A DNA stretch of 64,000 nt from contig NZ_JBGIYY010000004.1 in the NCBI RefSeq assembly GCF_041380235.1, forward strand, positions 62,001 to 126,000, written 5' to 3'. Positions within the stretch are counted from its first letter, which is position 1, and every line of letters begins with the position of its first letter. A model generated the notes under the pieces. The model did no database searches, was not told the origin of the DNA, and saw only the letters and a program-made list of their open reading frames with translations. The DNA is from Glaciecola sp041380235 (lineage in GTDB: Bacteria; Pseudomonadota; Gammaproteobacteria; Enterobacterales; Alteromonadaceae). A program made the position numbers and the translations under genes. Positions 41,844-51,792 of the stretch are shown piece by piece.

Positions 41844-42548
41844 ATGTCTACCAGTGAAATCACCGATACAATTTATATTCGCGGCGTCTCGTCTCACAAT
41901 GGCTTAACCACCATTTTGATTGGTTTGGTTGCCCTAACGGTGGGTAGTTTAGTGATCAATCTATTGCCAGAACTGTTTTTTCTAGCCGGCATTATTGTAA
42001 TTGCAGTGGGTATCATTGCTATCACTATGGGTATATTTAAAATCCGTGAGCCCAAATATAGCCTCGAAATCACCAAGCAGGCTGTGACCTACCATCACCG
42101 ACTCGGAAAGTGGCATATACCTTGGGATAACATCCAGCGCGTAGATGTGCCTCGGGTGCATATGGGTCTTGAGCATGTAGATTTAGAAATGGTAGGTTTT
42201 AGATTAAAACACCCAGAGACGATTCTACCGAATATTTCGCCGCGCTTGATAACGCACCTGTTGATGGAGCAACGTCCCCTTGTTGTCAAAGCAGAACAAG
42301 CAAATTGTGGCACTGGCAAGTGCTACGGCGATGACATGATTGAAGATGCCAAGTATAAAACCGTAGATGGCACAATTATTAAAGGGGTAATCGCCATGTT
42401 TGCTAACCGTATGCGAAAGTTACAGAACGGCTTGGGATACGACATCTTTATATCGATAAATGAATTAGACCGCAGTGCCGAAGAATTCGTCGCGCTAGTG
42501 CGCCAGTGTCAAGAGAGTGTTCAGCACGAAAAAATAAGGCTAGATTAG
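41844..42548 (+). CDS. DUF2982 membrane protein
   Basis: The 234-residue protein has two adjacent membrane segments (TILIGLVALTVGSLVI and LFFLAGIIVIAVGIIAITMG). They are followed by a PH-like cytoplasmic domain with ITKQAVTYHHRLGKWHIPW, DNIQRVDVPRV and a C-terminal region with a GTGKCYGDDM segment. This matches DUF2982, a family of Alteromonadales and relatives. Its function is unknown. It is 87 bases downstream of the RND pump on the same strand and convergent with the hybrid kinase gene. It may share the efflux transcript. Confidence 0.8.
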   Translation: MSTSEITDTIYIRGVSSHNGLTTILIGLVALTVGSLVINLLPELFFLAGIIVIAVGIIAITMGIFKIREPKYSLEITKQAVTYHHRLGKWHIPWDNIQRVDVPRVHMGLEHVDLEMVGFRLKHPETILPNISPRLITHLLMEQRPLVVKAEQANCGTGKCYGDDMIEDAKYKTVDGTIIKGVIAMFANRMRKLQNGLGYDIFISINELDRSAEEFVALVRQCQESVQHEKIRLD

Positions 42549-42561
42549 AGCTTTCAAATCC

Positions 42562-45500
42562 CTATACCAAACGCTGTCTGCGCTTCGACCAGTCATTAAT
42601 TAACAGACTGGTTTCTATCATTAAATCGTTGACAGCATCTTCAAAGCGCAATCCTGGGTTGCTCTTGAGCATTTCTTCAAGGTCGAAACACATTGCTTGT
42701 AAACGCGGTACGCCGGTGTAACAGCATGCACCATGGAGTTTGTGAATACTCGCTAACAACTCTTCAACTTGGTGGCGTTCGGCATGTTGTTGAATGTTTT
42801 TTCGATGTTCACCGAGGTGAGCCATAAAGTCATCCATAAAAGACATCGCTACTTCGGGGTTGTGATTTGACCGAAGCAGCGCTAACTCCCAATCAATGCT
42901 GTCAGGCAACTTTTCATTGTTACCATCTGAAAACTCACACCATTCATTAATCAGTAAAATTAACTTATCTAATTCGATGGGCTTGGAAATAAAGTCTTCA
43001 AGCCCAGACTCTAAGAAATGCTGTTTTTCTTGGGCGAGGGCATGGGCCGTCACTGCGATTACGGGTGTGCCCATATTCAGGGGCGTTTGCCTTATGTGTT
43101 TAGTTGTTGCAATGCCGTCCATTGATGGCATTTGAATATCCATCAAAATAATATCGTATTCCGTCTGCTCGCATTTTTTGATCGCGCTTGGCCCGTCATA
43201 GGCTAAATCTAAGGTGATAGGCGAGTGTTTTAGCCACGTCTCCAGCAAACGTAAGTTCAGCTCCATGTCATCGACCGCGAGCATACGCACTGAAGGCAAA
43301 TCCATAATCTGTCGTTCATTCAATGATGGCTTGTTTTGCTGCGCTGCAAATTCTAGGCTGGCAATTTTCCTTGCTGTTAGGGGCAGTCTCATTACTCTAG
43401 TTGAGCTTGGCATCATCCCCACTAATGGCGCAGGTGGAGGTGCTCCAGAGAACAAAATAACGGTTTTGGAGGGCGCGAACTGACTTATTTTATTGATAAT
43501 GTCATGGCGCTCGCTGCTATGTTTGATGCCCAGGGTCACAAATAAAAAGCTATCGGGCTGCAGGTGTTCACGTAGGCTTTCGTACGAGTCGAAAGTACTG
43601 ACCTCAAACCCGCTTAAAGTTAGCTGCTGCACGATAGTTTGTTGCGACTTTTCCCACAAATCGTACACCAGTGCTTTGCGTCCTTGAAATGCTGAGTGGT
43701 CTTGATCGAGTGGCGTAGGCGTTTGGACCTTAAAAGGAATCGTGGCTTTAAATGTGCTGCCAATGGACGGTTGGCTGGTTACCGATAGCTCGCCCTGCAT
43801 TAAATAGACCAATTCCTGACATATCACTAATCCAAGGCCTGTGCCTTGATACGACTTATTGAGTTCGTCGTCTAACTGATGAAACGCGTTAAAAATACTG
43901 TGTATGTCAGAGTCGCTAATGCCAATACCTGAATCTTCGATTTGTATGCTGAGTACACATTCTGCAGTAGTAATTGATTGAACCTTTGCTCGCAGGGCTA
44001 TATAGCCATAGTTAGTAAATTTTAGCGCGTTACCAATAAGATTAATTAGCAGTTGTTTGACTCTAAAAATATCACCGATTAAAACTTTTGGCATATCATC
44101 AACATCGTAAATAAATTCTAAGTGCTTTAAATGCGCCGTTTTCGACATGGTGGCGGCGATGTCTTCAAATAAGTCAGTAGTCTTAAACGGCTTGTTATTG
44201 AGACTCAGTTGCCCGGCTTCCATCTTTGAAAAGTCAAGAATATCGTTGACTAAAGTAAGTAGGTCTGTGGCGGCAGAGTTGATGATTTTGATGTGTTCGT
44301 CGCGCTCTGCAACATTGATTTTTGATTCGAGGGCTTTACTAAACCCAATTATGGCGTTGAGAGGCGTGCGGATTTCATGAGACATGTTTGCTAAAAATTG
44401 TGATTTTACTTCACTGGCCTTTACGGCATCACGTCTGGCCATATCGAGATGTACGTTTTGCTCCTCGACGAGAATAAAATTATTTTCAGCATCTGCGCGC
44501 GCCTGCACAAGCTCGGTTTCTAATTCAGTTTGCGTTTTACTTACAATCGACAGTAAAAAAGCGCCGGCCTGAATGTTTAATGCTAATTGAAATAGTTGGG
44601 CGTTAAATGTGTTGGTATTTAAATAGCCAAATATATATAAAGTGCTGAGCGCAGCGCCTAAGAACATGATAGACCAGCCGACTAAAATAGGCCGAGCTGG
44701 CACGTACTTGCTATTGAACGCTTGTAGTGAAGTTAAAAAATTAATGCCCAAGCAGCTAAATCCCACAGAATAAGTCAAAACAAAACGCCATTCAATCGAT
44801 AGCAAAGGAAGCCTAATTAATACTAATGATAGTAATGAGACGGCGATAAAAATGAGCAGAGTAACGTACATTTGTTTTGTATATTTTTCTTTTGGAAGCA
44901 GTTTGAGTGTAAACGCAGTGCCAGACATACACAGCAATATCAAGAGTTCTTCAGGTTTTAGCAGGCTTAGTATTTGCCCGAAGTCATTGCCTATCAGGTT
45001 ACTGTGACCGCTCCAATTCAACTGCCAAACTAGCACTACCGCAATGTGTGTAAAAAACAACATGTTACTGATGCTAGGGTAGTTGAACGAAAAGGTAATC
45101 GCATACATCGCGAGGATCAAGATGGCCCCATAAAAACCGCCCCATAGTAAAAAGTCGATTTGATTGGTTTGCTCGTGCACCGCTTCGGATTGCAAATATA
45201 TGGGGGCAAGCAGCGACATGCTTGCTGACGATGCATACATAAATATGTCGACGTGCTCGTCTTTTGGTAAGTTAAACTCAAAGGTGGGGTTGGCGAAGTT
45301 AGAGCCTTTGTTACCAATGCCATCGCTGGCCTGATAAATCAACTCGCCTTGATACATGATATACACATGAGCATCTTCAAGTTGCGCAAACCTGACTGAT
45401 AGCACCCATTTTTCGACATCGGTGCGATTAATCGCTTTGGCATGAAACCACAGCCCGTCTTTAACAAACCCAAAGTTTGATCGATCAGAAAATTGATAGG

Positions 45501-45744
45501 GCATGTTGTCTTTGTTTGCACGAAAGGCGTCAAAAGTAAGTGGCTCACCGTCTTGCCAATAAACAGCGAATTTCGGCGTTACTAATTCAGCGGTTTCGGT
45601 TTGTGCTAACACGATTTCATTTTGCGCATGGGCTTTGGGCGCAGCAAAAATACCTGACAAAATGCAGGCAAATACAAAAACCACACAATAGGATTTGAGT
45701 TTATTCAATAGAAAGTTATGCTTTTGCAAAAAATGCGATACCAT
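42562..45744 (-). CDS. Hybrid sensor histidine kinase, BarA/GacS-like with DISM sensor
   Basis: From ATG 45744 the protein has 1060 residues. It has a signal or anchor helix, a periplasmic DISM extracellular domain (about residues 35-170) and a seven-helix 7TMR-DISM block (about 190-385). A coiled coil and HisKA follow with His456 in FLANMSHEIRTPLN, then HATPase (GNALKFT, EDSGIGISDSD, GTGLGL). A degenerate receiver without the phospho-acceptor follows, then an intact receiver with Asp869 in LMDIQMPSMDG and an Hpt domain with His1001 in IHKLHGACCYTGVPRL. The last motif closely resembles BarA/GacS. Those normally have a different periplasmic sensor. The start is uncertain (GTG 45750 is possible). 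It diverges from parC. Confidence 0.85.
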   Translation of the reverse strand: MVSHFLQKHNFLLNKLKSYCVVFVFACILSGIFAAPKAHAQNEIVLAQTETAELVTPKFAVYWQDGEPLTFDAFRANKDNMPYQFSDRSNFGFVKDGLWFHAKAINRTDVEKWVLSVRFAQLEDAHVYIMYQGELIYQASDGIGNKGSNFANPTFEFNLPKDEHVDIFMYASSASMSLLAPIYLQSEAVHEQTNQIDFLLWGGFYGAILILAMYAITFSFNYPSISNMLFFTHIAVVLVWQLNWSGHSNLIGNDFGQILSLLKPEELLILLCMSGTAFTLKLLPKEKYTKQMYVTLLIFIAVSLLSLVLIRLPLLSIEWRFVLTYSVGFSCLGINFLTSLQAFNSKYVPARPILVGWSIMFLGAALSTLYIFGYLNTNTFNAQLFQLALNIQAGAFLLSIVSKTQTELETELVQARADAENNFILVEEQNVHLDMARRDAVKASEVKSQFLANMSHEIRTPLNAIIGFSKALESKINVAERDEHIKIINSAATDLLTLVNDILDFSKMEAGQLSLNNKPFKTTDLFEDIAATMSKTAHLKHLEFIYDVDDMPKVLIGDIFRVKQLLINLIGNALKFTNYGYIALRAKVQSITTAECVLSIQIEDSGIGISDSDIHSIFNAFHQLDDELNKSYQGTGLGLVICQELVYLMQGELSVTSQPSIGSTFKATIPFKVQTPTPLDQDHSAFQGRKALVYDLWEKSQQTIVQQLTLSGFEVSTFDSYESLREHLQPDSFLFVTLGIKHSSERHDIINKISQFAPSKTVILFSGAPPPAPLVGMMPSSTRVMRLPLTARKIASLEFAAQQNKPSLNERQIMDLPSVRMLAVDDMELNLRLLETWLKHSPITLDLAYDGPSAIKKCEQTEYDIILMDIQMPSMDGIATTKHIRQTPLNMGTPVIAVTAHALAQEKQHFLESGLEDFISKPIELDKLILLINEWCEFSDGNNEKLPDSIDWELALLRSNHNPEVAMSFMDDFMAHLGEHRKNIQQHAERHQVEELLASIHKLHGACCYTGVPRLQAMCFDLEEMLKSNPGLRFEDAVNDLMIETSLLINDWSKRRQRLV

Positions 45745-45807
45745 GACCACTAATATAAAGATTCCTTTTGAATAAGTACACAACGCTCATCTAATGATCA
45801 TCGACTT

Positions 45808-48162
45808 ATGAATAACGATATAATAATAAACAATGATGGCATCGAACAATTGCCACTGGGCCGCTTTACCGAAGACGCCTACTTAAACTATTCCATGTAC
45901 GTGATAATGGACCGCGCACTGCCGCACATTGGTGATGGATTAAAGCCTGTCCAGCGGCGTATTATCTATGCAATGTCTGATCTAGGACTGAGTAACAACG
46001 CCAAGTATAAAAAGTCTGCGCGCACCGTGGGCGACGTTTTGGGTAAGTTTCACCCGCACGGTGATTCGGCCTGTTATGAAGCCATGGTGTTGATGGCACA
46101 GCCCTTTTCTTATCGCTATCCCTTAGTTGACGGTCAAGGCAACTGGGGTGCTCCGGATGACCCCAAATCTTTTGCGGCAATGCGCTACACCGAAGCCCGA
46201 CTCTCAAAATTTTCAGAAATACTTCTGACAGAGCTTGGACAGGGCACGGTAGATTGGTCGCCTAACTTTGACGGTACTTTGCAAGAACCCAAGGTATTGC
46301 CTGCTCGTCTGCCGCATATTTTGCTAAATGGCATAACAGGCATTGCAGTAGGCATGGCCACTGATATTCCGCCGCATAATGCGCGAGAAGTAGCGAATGC
46401 CTGTGCCGAGCTTCTGGATAATAGTAAAGCAGAGCTGCAAGACCTGCTGGCCCATGTGCAAGGACCTGATTATCCAACCGATGCCGAAATCATTACTCCT
46501 AAAGCCGATATTCAAAAGATATATGAAACCGGACGCGGCAGCATTAAAATGCGCGCGGTATATCATGAAGAAAATGGCGAAGTTGTGATCACCGCTTTAC
46601 CGCATCAAGCGTCAGGCGGGAAAATTTTAGAGCAAATTGCTGGGCAAATGCAGGCTAAAAAATTGCCTTTTGTTAGCGACTTGCGTGATGAGTCAGATCA
46701 TGAAAACCCTACCCGTTTAGTTGTCACGCCCCGCTCGAATCGGGTAGACATTGAGCAAGTTATGCAGCACTTGTTTGCTACTACTGATTTAGAAAAAAGC
46801 TACCGTGTAAACATCAACATGATTGGACTTGATGGTCGCCCTCAAGTCAAAGACTTAAAAGTTATTTTAACCGAGTGGCTCGCCTTTAGAAGAGATACGG
46901 TTACCCGTCGATTGCAATATCGACTAGACAAGGTGTTAGCCCGTTTACATATTTTGGATGGCTTATTAATTGCCTTTTTGAATATCGATGAAGTTATTGC
47001 CATTATTCGCGCCGAGGACAAGCCTAAGCCTGTTCTGATGGAACGTTTTGGTATCACCGATACTCAAGCAGAGGCAATTTTAGAGTTAAAACTTCGCCAT
47101 TTAGCCAAACTTGAAGAAGTAAAAATTACGGGTGAGCAAGACGAGCTCGCTAAAGAGCGCGATGGCTTAGAGTTATTGTTAGGCTCAGATCGTCGTTTAA
47201 AGACCCTGATTAAAAAAGAAATTTTAGAAGCGGCTGATATCTATGGTGATGACCGCCGTTCTCCGATCGTACAGCGAGGCGAAGCCAGAGCATTGAGCGA
47301 GAAAGAACTCGTACCTTCTGAAGCGGTTACCGTGGTGCTATCTGAGAAAGGTTGGGCACGATGCGCGAAGGGCCACGATATAGATGGCACTAACTTAAGC
47401 TATAAGTCTGGTGACAGCTATCTGCACAGCGCTAAAGGGCGCAGCAATCAACCGGTAGTCTTTTTAGATACCTCCGGTAGAACCTTTTCATGCGATGCTC
47501 ATGCCTTGCCATCTGCTCGCAGCCAAGGCGAACCTATCACCGGGCGCTTTAGTATTGTTAGCGGTGAGCGTGCCGAATATGTATTAATGGCGCAAGACAA
47601 ACAAGCGTATTTAGTTGGCTCTGATGCGGGTTATGGCTTTGTCGGTCATTATGAGGATATGCTTACCAAAAATAAGGCTGGTAAAGCCTTTGTTTCGCTG
47701 CCTGTTGGCGCGAAAATACTGTGCCCGCAACGTCTTATTGAACTCGAGACAGACTGGTGTTTGTGTATTTCAAACCAGGGACGGATGCTGTTGTTCCCCT
47801 TAAAAGATCTGCCAGTGTTGGGCAAAGGTAAGGGGAATAAACTAATGAACATTCCGTCTGCAAAGAGCAAAAGTAGAGAAGAATACCTCACCCACTTAGT
47901 TGTTGTGCCCGCGGATGCCAGTGTCAAAGTGGTTGCAGGTAAACGCATCATGACCCTGAGTCAGAGTGATTTACAACATTATCATGGTGAGCGCGGACGC
48001 AGAGGAAATAAACTTCCACGCGGTTTACAGCGGGTCGATGACGTCGAAATAGTCTCAAAAGCCCTTGTGCCTGCTAGCGACCCACTCAGCGATAATGCTG
48101 ATATTCACAATATCGACACTGATGCAGAACCGGGTGCCACTAGCGAAGATGGACCACAGTAG
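45808..48162 (+). CDS. parC: DNA topoisomerase IV subunit A
   Basis: ParC, with ParE, decatenates daughter chromosomes. The 784-residue protein has PLGRFTEDAYLNYSMYVIMD and a quinolone-determining region with wild-type Ser and Glu in HPHGDSACYEAMV. The catalytic tyrosine lies in AAMRYTEARLSK. The C-terminal beta-pinwheel from about residue 500 contains SEKGWARCAKGHD and YLTHLVVVPAD. Length matches ParC rather than GyrA. ParE is not adjacent. The start has a poor ribosome-binding site and lies only 63 bases from the divergent kinase start, so the promoters overlap. The stop overlaps the rlmA start. Confidence 0.96.
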   Translation: MNNDIIINNDGIEQLPLGRFTEDAYLNYSMYVIMDRALPHIGDGLKPVQRRIIYAMSDLGLSNNAKYKKSARTVGDVLGKFHPHGDSACYEAMVLMAQPFSYRYPLVDGQGNWGAPDDPKSFAAMRYTEARLSKFSEILLTELGQGTVDWSPNFDGTLQEPKVLPARLPHILLNGITGIAVGMATDIPPHNAREVANACAELLDNSKAELQDLLAHVQGPDYPTDAEIITPKADIQKIYETGRGSIKMRAVYHEENGEVVITALPHQASGGKILEQIAGQMQAKKLPFVSDLRDESDHENPTRLVVTPRSNRVDIEQVMQHLFATTDLEKSYRVNINMIGLDGRPQVKDLKVILTEWLAFRRDTVTRRLQYRLDKVLARLHILDGLLIAFLNIDEVIAIIRAEDKPKPVLMERFGITDTQAEAILELKLRHLAKLEEVKITGEQDELAKERDGLELLLGSDRRLKTLIKKEILEAADIYGDDRRSPIVQRGEARALSEKELVPSEAVTVVLSEKGWARCAKGHDIDGTNLSYKSGDSYLHSAKGRSNQPVVFLDTSGRTFSCDAHALPSARSQGEPITGRFSIVSGERAEYVLMAQDKQAYLVGSDAGYGFVGHYEDMLTKNKAGKAFVSLPVGAKILCPQRLIELETDWCLCISNQGRMLLFPLKDLPVLGKGKGNKLMNIPSAKSKSREEYLTHLVVVPADASVKVVAGKRIMTLSQSDLQHYHGERGRRGNKLPRGLQRVDDVEIVSKALVPASDPLSDNADIHNIDTDAEPGATSEDGPQ

Positions 48163-49072
48163 CGCTATCGAAAAGGCAAATGGGGTTTTGCCGTTTGTTT
48201 CGTGGCAGTGCCCGGTTTGCCATGCATTGCTTGAGTTGCAGGGGCGCACATGGCAATGTCAGCAACACCATGGTTTTGACTGCGCCAAAGAAGGCTACGT
48301 GAATTTACTGCTTGCGCAGCATAAAAACAGCAAGGCCCCAGGTGATAACAAAGATATGGTGCTGGCTCGCCAGGATTTTTTAGCTACGCAGTCTTATTTG
48401 CCACTTGCTGAGGCGCTTGCCAAAATAACACTTTCTCACCTGCAGCAACAAACGAACACCCAAGACAATTCTGCACGCCCACTATTGTTTGATGTGGGCT
48501 GCTCAGAAGGATACTACTCTGCACATATTCAAGACAAACTGGTTGCAGCTGGCATCGATTTGTCAGTGGCAGGCTTAGATATTTCTAAACCTGCGGTGCA
48601 AAAAGCTGCGAAAAAAAACAAGCAAAATCAATACGCGGTAGCGAGTAGTTATAATATTCCCTTAGCGGCTAAAAGTGTTGACGTTGCACTACAGGTGTTT
48701 GCGCCATCAAGCCCATCAGAGGTGCAGAGAATAATAGGCGCGCAAGGTATGTGGCTGGTCGTTGAGCCTGCAGCCAATCATTTACAGGAGCTCAAAGAGT
48801 TTGTATATGATGAGGCAAAGTTACATGAATCTAAACAGGCTCTGCCATCAGGATTTAACCTTGTTAAACAAAGCAGTCTGAGTTTTAACTTTCGCTTAGA
48901 AGATCCCGCCGACAAACTAAATTTACTAAAAATGACACCTTTTTATTGGCGGATTTCTCCAGCTAACAAAGCCCGCTTGTTAGAGAGCTTAGATACCATC
49001 ACCGCTGACTTTACCATCAAGCAATTTTATCATGATGCTTTTGAACCTTCCCGCATGGTCTCATCTGTATAA
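48149..49072 (+). CDS. rlmA: 23S rRNA guanine-N1 methyltransferase
   Basis: RlmA methylates N1 of G745 in 23S rRNA helix 35. The 307-residue protein (from ATG 48149) has the N-terminal zinc-binding motif WQCPVCHALLELQGRTWQC followed by HGFDCAKEGYVNLLLAQHK and APGDNKDMVLARQDFL. A SAM-binding methyltransferase fold follows (LLFDVGCSEGYYSAHI, LDISKPAVQ). It is slightly longer than E. coli RlmA (269), mainly at the termini. The start lies inside the end of parC (14-base overlap), suggesting coupling. Upstream starts give an unrelated leader from the other frame of parC. Confidence 0.93.
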   Translation: MDHSSAIEKANGVLPFVSWQCPVCHALLELQGRTWQCQQHHGFDCAKEGYVNLLLAQHKNSKAPGDNKDMVLARQDFLATQSYLPLAEALAKITLSHLQQQTNTQDNSARPLLFDVGCSEGYYSAHIQDKLVAAGIDLSVAGLDISKPAVQKAAKKNKQNQYAVASSYNIPLAAKSVDVALQVFAPSSPSEVQRIIGAQGMWLVVEPAANHLQELKEFVYDEAKLHESKQALPSGFNLVKQSSLSFNFRLEDPADKLNLLKMTPFYWRISPANKARLLESLDTITADFTIKQFYHDAFEPSRMVSSV

Positions 49073-49109
49073 TGCTGCAAGAAGTATTGCGTGACCACAG
49101 GAGCAATAT

Positions 49110-49625
49110 ATGACTATTTCTAAGCAAGGCTCGTCTTCTAATTGGATAAGGCATGCCCGTGATGTGGTGCTCGCTGCGCTTGTGATTTCAGCCATTGTAT
49201 ATTGGCAAACTAAAGATATGCTCAGTAGCGACGGCAGTGTAGGTGTTGTGCAGCAAAATTTAGTCAGCCTTGAAGGAGAAGTATTGCCTCTGCTAGTAGA
49301 AGGAAAGCCCAATTTGATCTATTTTTTTGCGCCGTGGTGCACCATTTGTGCGCTGAGCATCGATAATTTAGAGTACCTCAACTCAGACAAAATCAACGTA
49401 GTAGTTGTCGCTCTTGATTATTCGAGTGAGCAAGAAGTACAGCAGTTTGTTGAGGAACATCAAGTATTGGCAAAAGTGCTAATGGGGCATGATGCTTTAA
49501 AGGCACAGTTTCAAATTCAAGGTTACCCTAGTTATTATGTTATTAGTGAGGAAGGTGTGGTGAGCAGCCGTGCATTTGGCTATTCCACTGCACTGGGTCT
49601 TAAATTGCGGGAAGCTTTTCAATAA
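49110..49625 (+). CDS. Membrane-anchored thioredoxin-like (TlpA/redoxin) protein
   Basis: The 171-residue protein has an N-terminal membrane helix (VVLAALVISAIVYW) and a periplasmic thioredoxin fold. The active site is WCTIC in LIYFFAPWCTICALSI, and the cis-proline is in QIQGYPSYYVISEEG. Such proteins reduce or exchange disulfides in the periplasm, often for cytochrome maturation. No cytochrome c gene is nearby, so the client is unknown. AGGAG lies six bases before the ATG, 37 bases after rlmA. It is probably cotranscribed with rlmA or has its own promoter. Confidence 0.85.
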   Translation: MTISKQGSSSNWIRHARDVVLAALVISAIVYWQTKDMLSSDGSVGVVQQNLVSLEGEVLPLLVEGKPNLIYFFAPWCTICALSIDNLEYLNSDKINVVVVALDYSSEQEVQQFVEEHQVLAKVLMGHDALKAQFQIQGYPSYYVISEEGVVSSRAFGYSTALGLKLREAFQ

Positions 49626-49776
49626 GCAAGTCAATCTTGATGAGCAGACTCGCGAATATACAGGTAAAAGTGTGCTGAATTTATTGTTCAATGTACTCAG
49701 TGCTGGTATTTTACGTCGTGGATGTAAGGCTTGTTAGATTACTAGGATGTTAATCATGTTTGACTTTGGAGAGTGA

Positions 49777-49983
49777 ATGAAAATTAAGGCATTCATATGT
49801 GCTGGCGTAGCTTCCTTAAGCTCTGCCGCTTATAGCAGTAAGGGTAGTGAAAACCCGGGTATGACCGAGGCTTTAATGATGCTCTCCGCGTTAGTTGGTT
49901 TGGTAATAATTGCGGCTATTGTGGTATCCATAATGGCTCCCAAAAAAGCGGCAAAAGCGAAGTCTGACCTAGCTAAAAAGTAG
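49777..49983 (+). CDS. Small membrane protein of unknown function
   Basis: The 68-residue product has a short N-terminal hydrophobic stretch (ICAGVASLSSAAYSS) that may be a signal, then a polar segment and one membrane helix (ALVGLVIIAAIVVSIMA). It ends in a lysine/alanine-rich cytoplasmic tail (APKKAAKAKSDLAKK). A good ribosome-binding site (GGAG, five bases spacing) supports expression. It lies between a redoxin gene and a diguanylate cyclase gene on the opposite strand. I do not recognise the family. Confidence 0.65.
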   Translation: MKIKAFICAGVASLSSAAYSSKGSENPGMTEALMMLSALVGLVIIAAIVVSIMAPKKAAKAKSDLAKK

Positions 49984-50040
49984 GCGAAAGAAGGCTTCTT
50001 GCAGTCTATCGTGACAATCCTCATTAATTAAAGATAAATT

Positions 50041-51792
50041 CTAATGACTCACTCTGTTCTTTCCAGCGCCCTTTGAGTTGTATAGTGCTTTGTCGGAAGC
50101 TTCAAATAGGCTGTCAAAGCTATAGCCACAAGTTTCAGAGCTTGCTACACCGAAACTCGCGGTTAAGCTGTATTCTTGGCTTGCTGTTCGGTTGGTGCTT
50201 TCAATTGCAATACGGCAGTCTTCAGCAATACTCATTGCGGTATTGATCTCGCAGCCGCGCAAAATAATCCCAAACTCTTCTCCACCCAGTCTGCCAATAA
50301 GGTCATTGTCACGACAGGCATCTCGTGCGGCATCAACTGCAGTTTGCAGAGCATGATCACCCGTTTGATGGCCAAAATTATCGTTGATGGATTTGAAGTC
50401 ATCTAAATCAAACAGAATTAGGCTAATAGGAGAGTTATCTTTAGCGCTATTCTCAGTCATTTGCTTGGCGGTTGTTGTAAAGAAGTGCCGGTTTGCAATG
50501 CCCGTTAGTCCGTCCTTTCTGGAGATTTCTCGGAATTTTATATAGTTACTGCGTTTTTTATAGACCCAAATACAGGTAATTAATAAAGCGATGATCATGA
50601 AGGTAATGAGTAACTTCCGATTGTTTGCGGTTTCTTTGTCGAGCTGCGCTCTTGCTCTTAACAGTGAATTTTCGGTATCGAGTAGCGCTATTTGGTTGGA
50701 TTTTTCTGCGCTGTCTTGCCTCGCTTTTTGGATACTCAGCATTTTTGCATTATCGTTGGTGATGTTTAGCGATTTAGCCCCTGCATATGCTTTATATAAT
50801 TCTAACGCTAATCGGTAATCTTGATTAGCTTCGGCCACTTCATATAGCACTTTATAAGCAGCAACGTCTGATCTCGACACTAGCATGTCAGGTTTAGCAT
50901 CCCCTACCACTAACAATGCATATTGATGGGCTTTTTCATACTCTTGCTTTTCTAAATAGGCCTCACTTAATAAGACATAGTAATCGTCAAACAAAGGCGC
51001 ATAGTTTGCTCGTGTTATGACATCAAGTTGTTCTAAGAGCATGCCTAATGCTTGATCGGTTTGTCCTAGCTTAAACAGATAGGCGGCGTATTTATTATAA
51101 ATTCCCAGCTTAACTACCGGCTCACCGGCATTTTCACAGGTCTGTAAACCCGTTTCAAAGTCATCTTCTGAAAGTGAGTCGATGTCGTTTTCGACTTTTG
51201 AAGTAAATATATGCATGGTTGCAATACAATTAAAGCGTTGGCTGTACTCGCTGTTTAAAAGGGGGGTGGCATAATTTATCAGCACATCATCTTCGTTAAT
51301 CATGCTGTAAAGGTTGATCGCAGCAAGGTGAGCCTGCTCCTCAGAGTCAAGACTGTTAATCGCTTCGATATTGCCAATTAAATAATCGAGTGCTTTAAAG
51401 GCTTCAGACCAGTTTTGGGTGCCCGCATATAGAGCAGTGAGCGAAGCGTAGGCATTAAACTTTTCATCAGCGGTATGAGCATTTTCAGAGAGCGCTTTGA
51501 AAGCGTCAATTGACTCTAAAACCTTACCAGTCATAAACAGTAAATATGCATTGATTAAATCATAGCGGTCTTGATTAGCCTCACTCAATTGTTCACGTGA
51601 AATGTTGCTTAAAATTTCGATGGACTGACTCGGGTTGGAGCTTCTAATCGTGTAGGCGCGATCCAATTCGCTTGTTGCTTCGGCATCATCGACCGCTTGG
51701 TTATAACTATGACTTGTAGCAACAAATAGAAGCAAAGCTATTGAACTTATCCATGTTAAAAATGCAAAGCGTTTTTTAAGATTTAATTTCAT
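50041..51792 (-). CDS. TPR-containing diguanylate cyclase
   Basis: The protein (583 residues from ATG 51792) begins with a signal-like anchor (MKLNLKKRFAFLTWISSIAL). A long helical region of tetratricopeptide-like repeats follows (about residues 40-350; SNPSQSIEILSNISREQL, FKLGQTDQALGMLLEQL). A membrane helix lies near 390-410 (ITFMIIALLITCIWVY), then a GGDEF domain with GRLGGEEFGIIL and LTGIANRHFF. The motif GGEEF is catalytically competent in the family. An in-frame ATG at 51861 would add 23 residues and has an equally plausible weak ribosome-binding site, so the start is uncertain. It probably turns a periplasmic protein-binding signal into c-di-GMP. Confidence 0.85.
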   Translation of the reverse strand: MKLNLKKRFAFLTWISSIALLLFVATSHSYNQAVDDAEATSELDRAYTIRSSNPSQSIEILSNISREQLSEANQDRYDLINAYLLFMTGKVLESIDAFKALSENAHTADEKFNAYASLTALYAGTQNWSEAFKALDYLIGNIEAINSLDSEEQAHLAAINLYSMINEDDVLINYATPLLNSEYSQRFNCIATMHIFTSKVENDIDSLSEDDFETGLQTCENAGEPVVKLGIYNKYAAYLFKLGQTDQALGMLLEQLDVITRANYAPLFDDYYVLLSEAYLEKQEYEKAHQYALLVVGDAKPDMLVSRSDVAAYKVLYEVAEANQDYRLALELYKAYAGAKSLNITNDNAKMLSIQKARQDSAEKSNQIALLDTENSLLRARAQLDKETANNRKLLITFMIIALLITCIWVYKKRSNYIKFREISRKDGLTGIANRHFFTTTAKQMTENSAKDNSPISLILFDLDDFKSINDNFGHQTGDHALQTAVDAARDACRDNDLIGRLGGEEFGIILRGCEINTAMSIAEDCRIAIESTNRTASQEYSLTASFGVASSETCGYSFDSLFEASDKALYNSKGAGKNRVSH

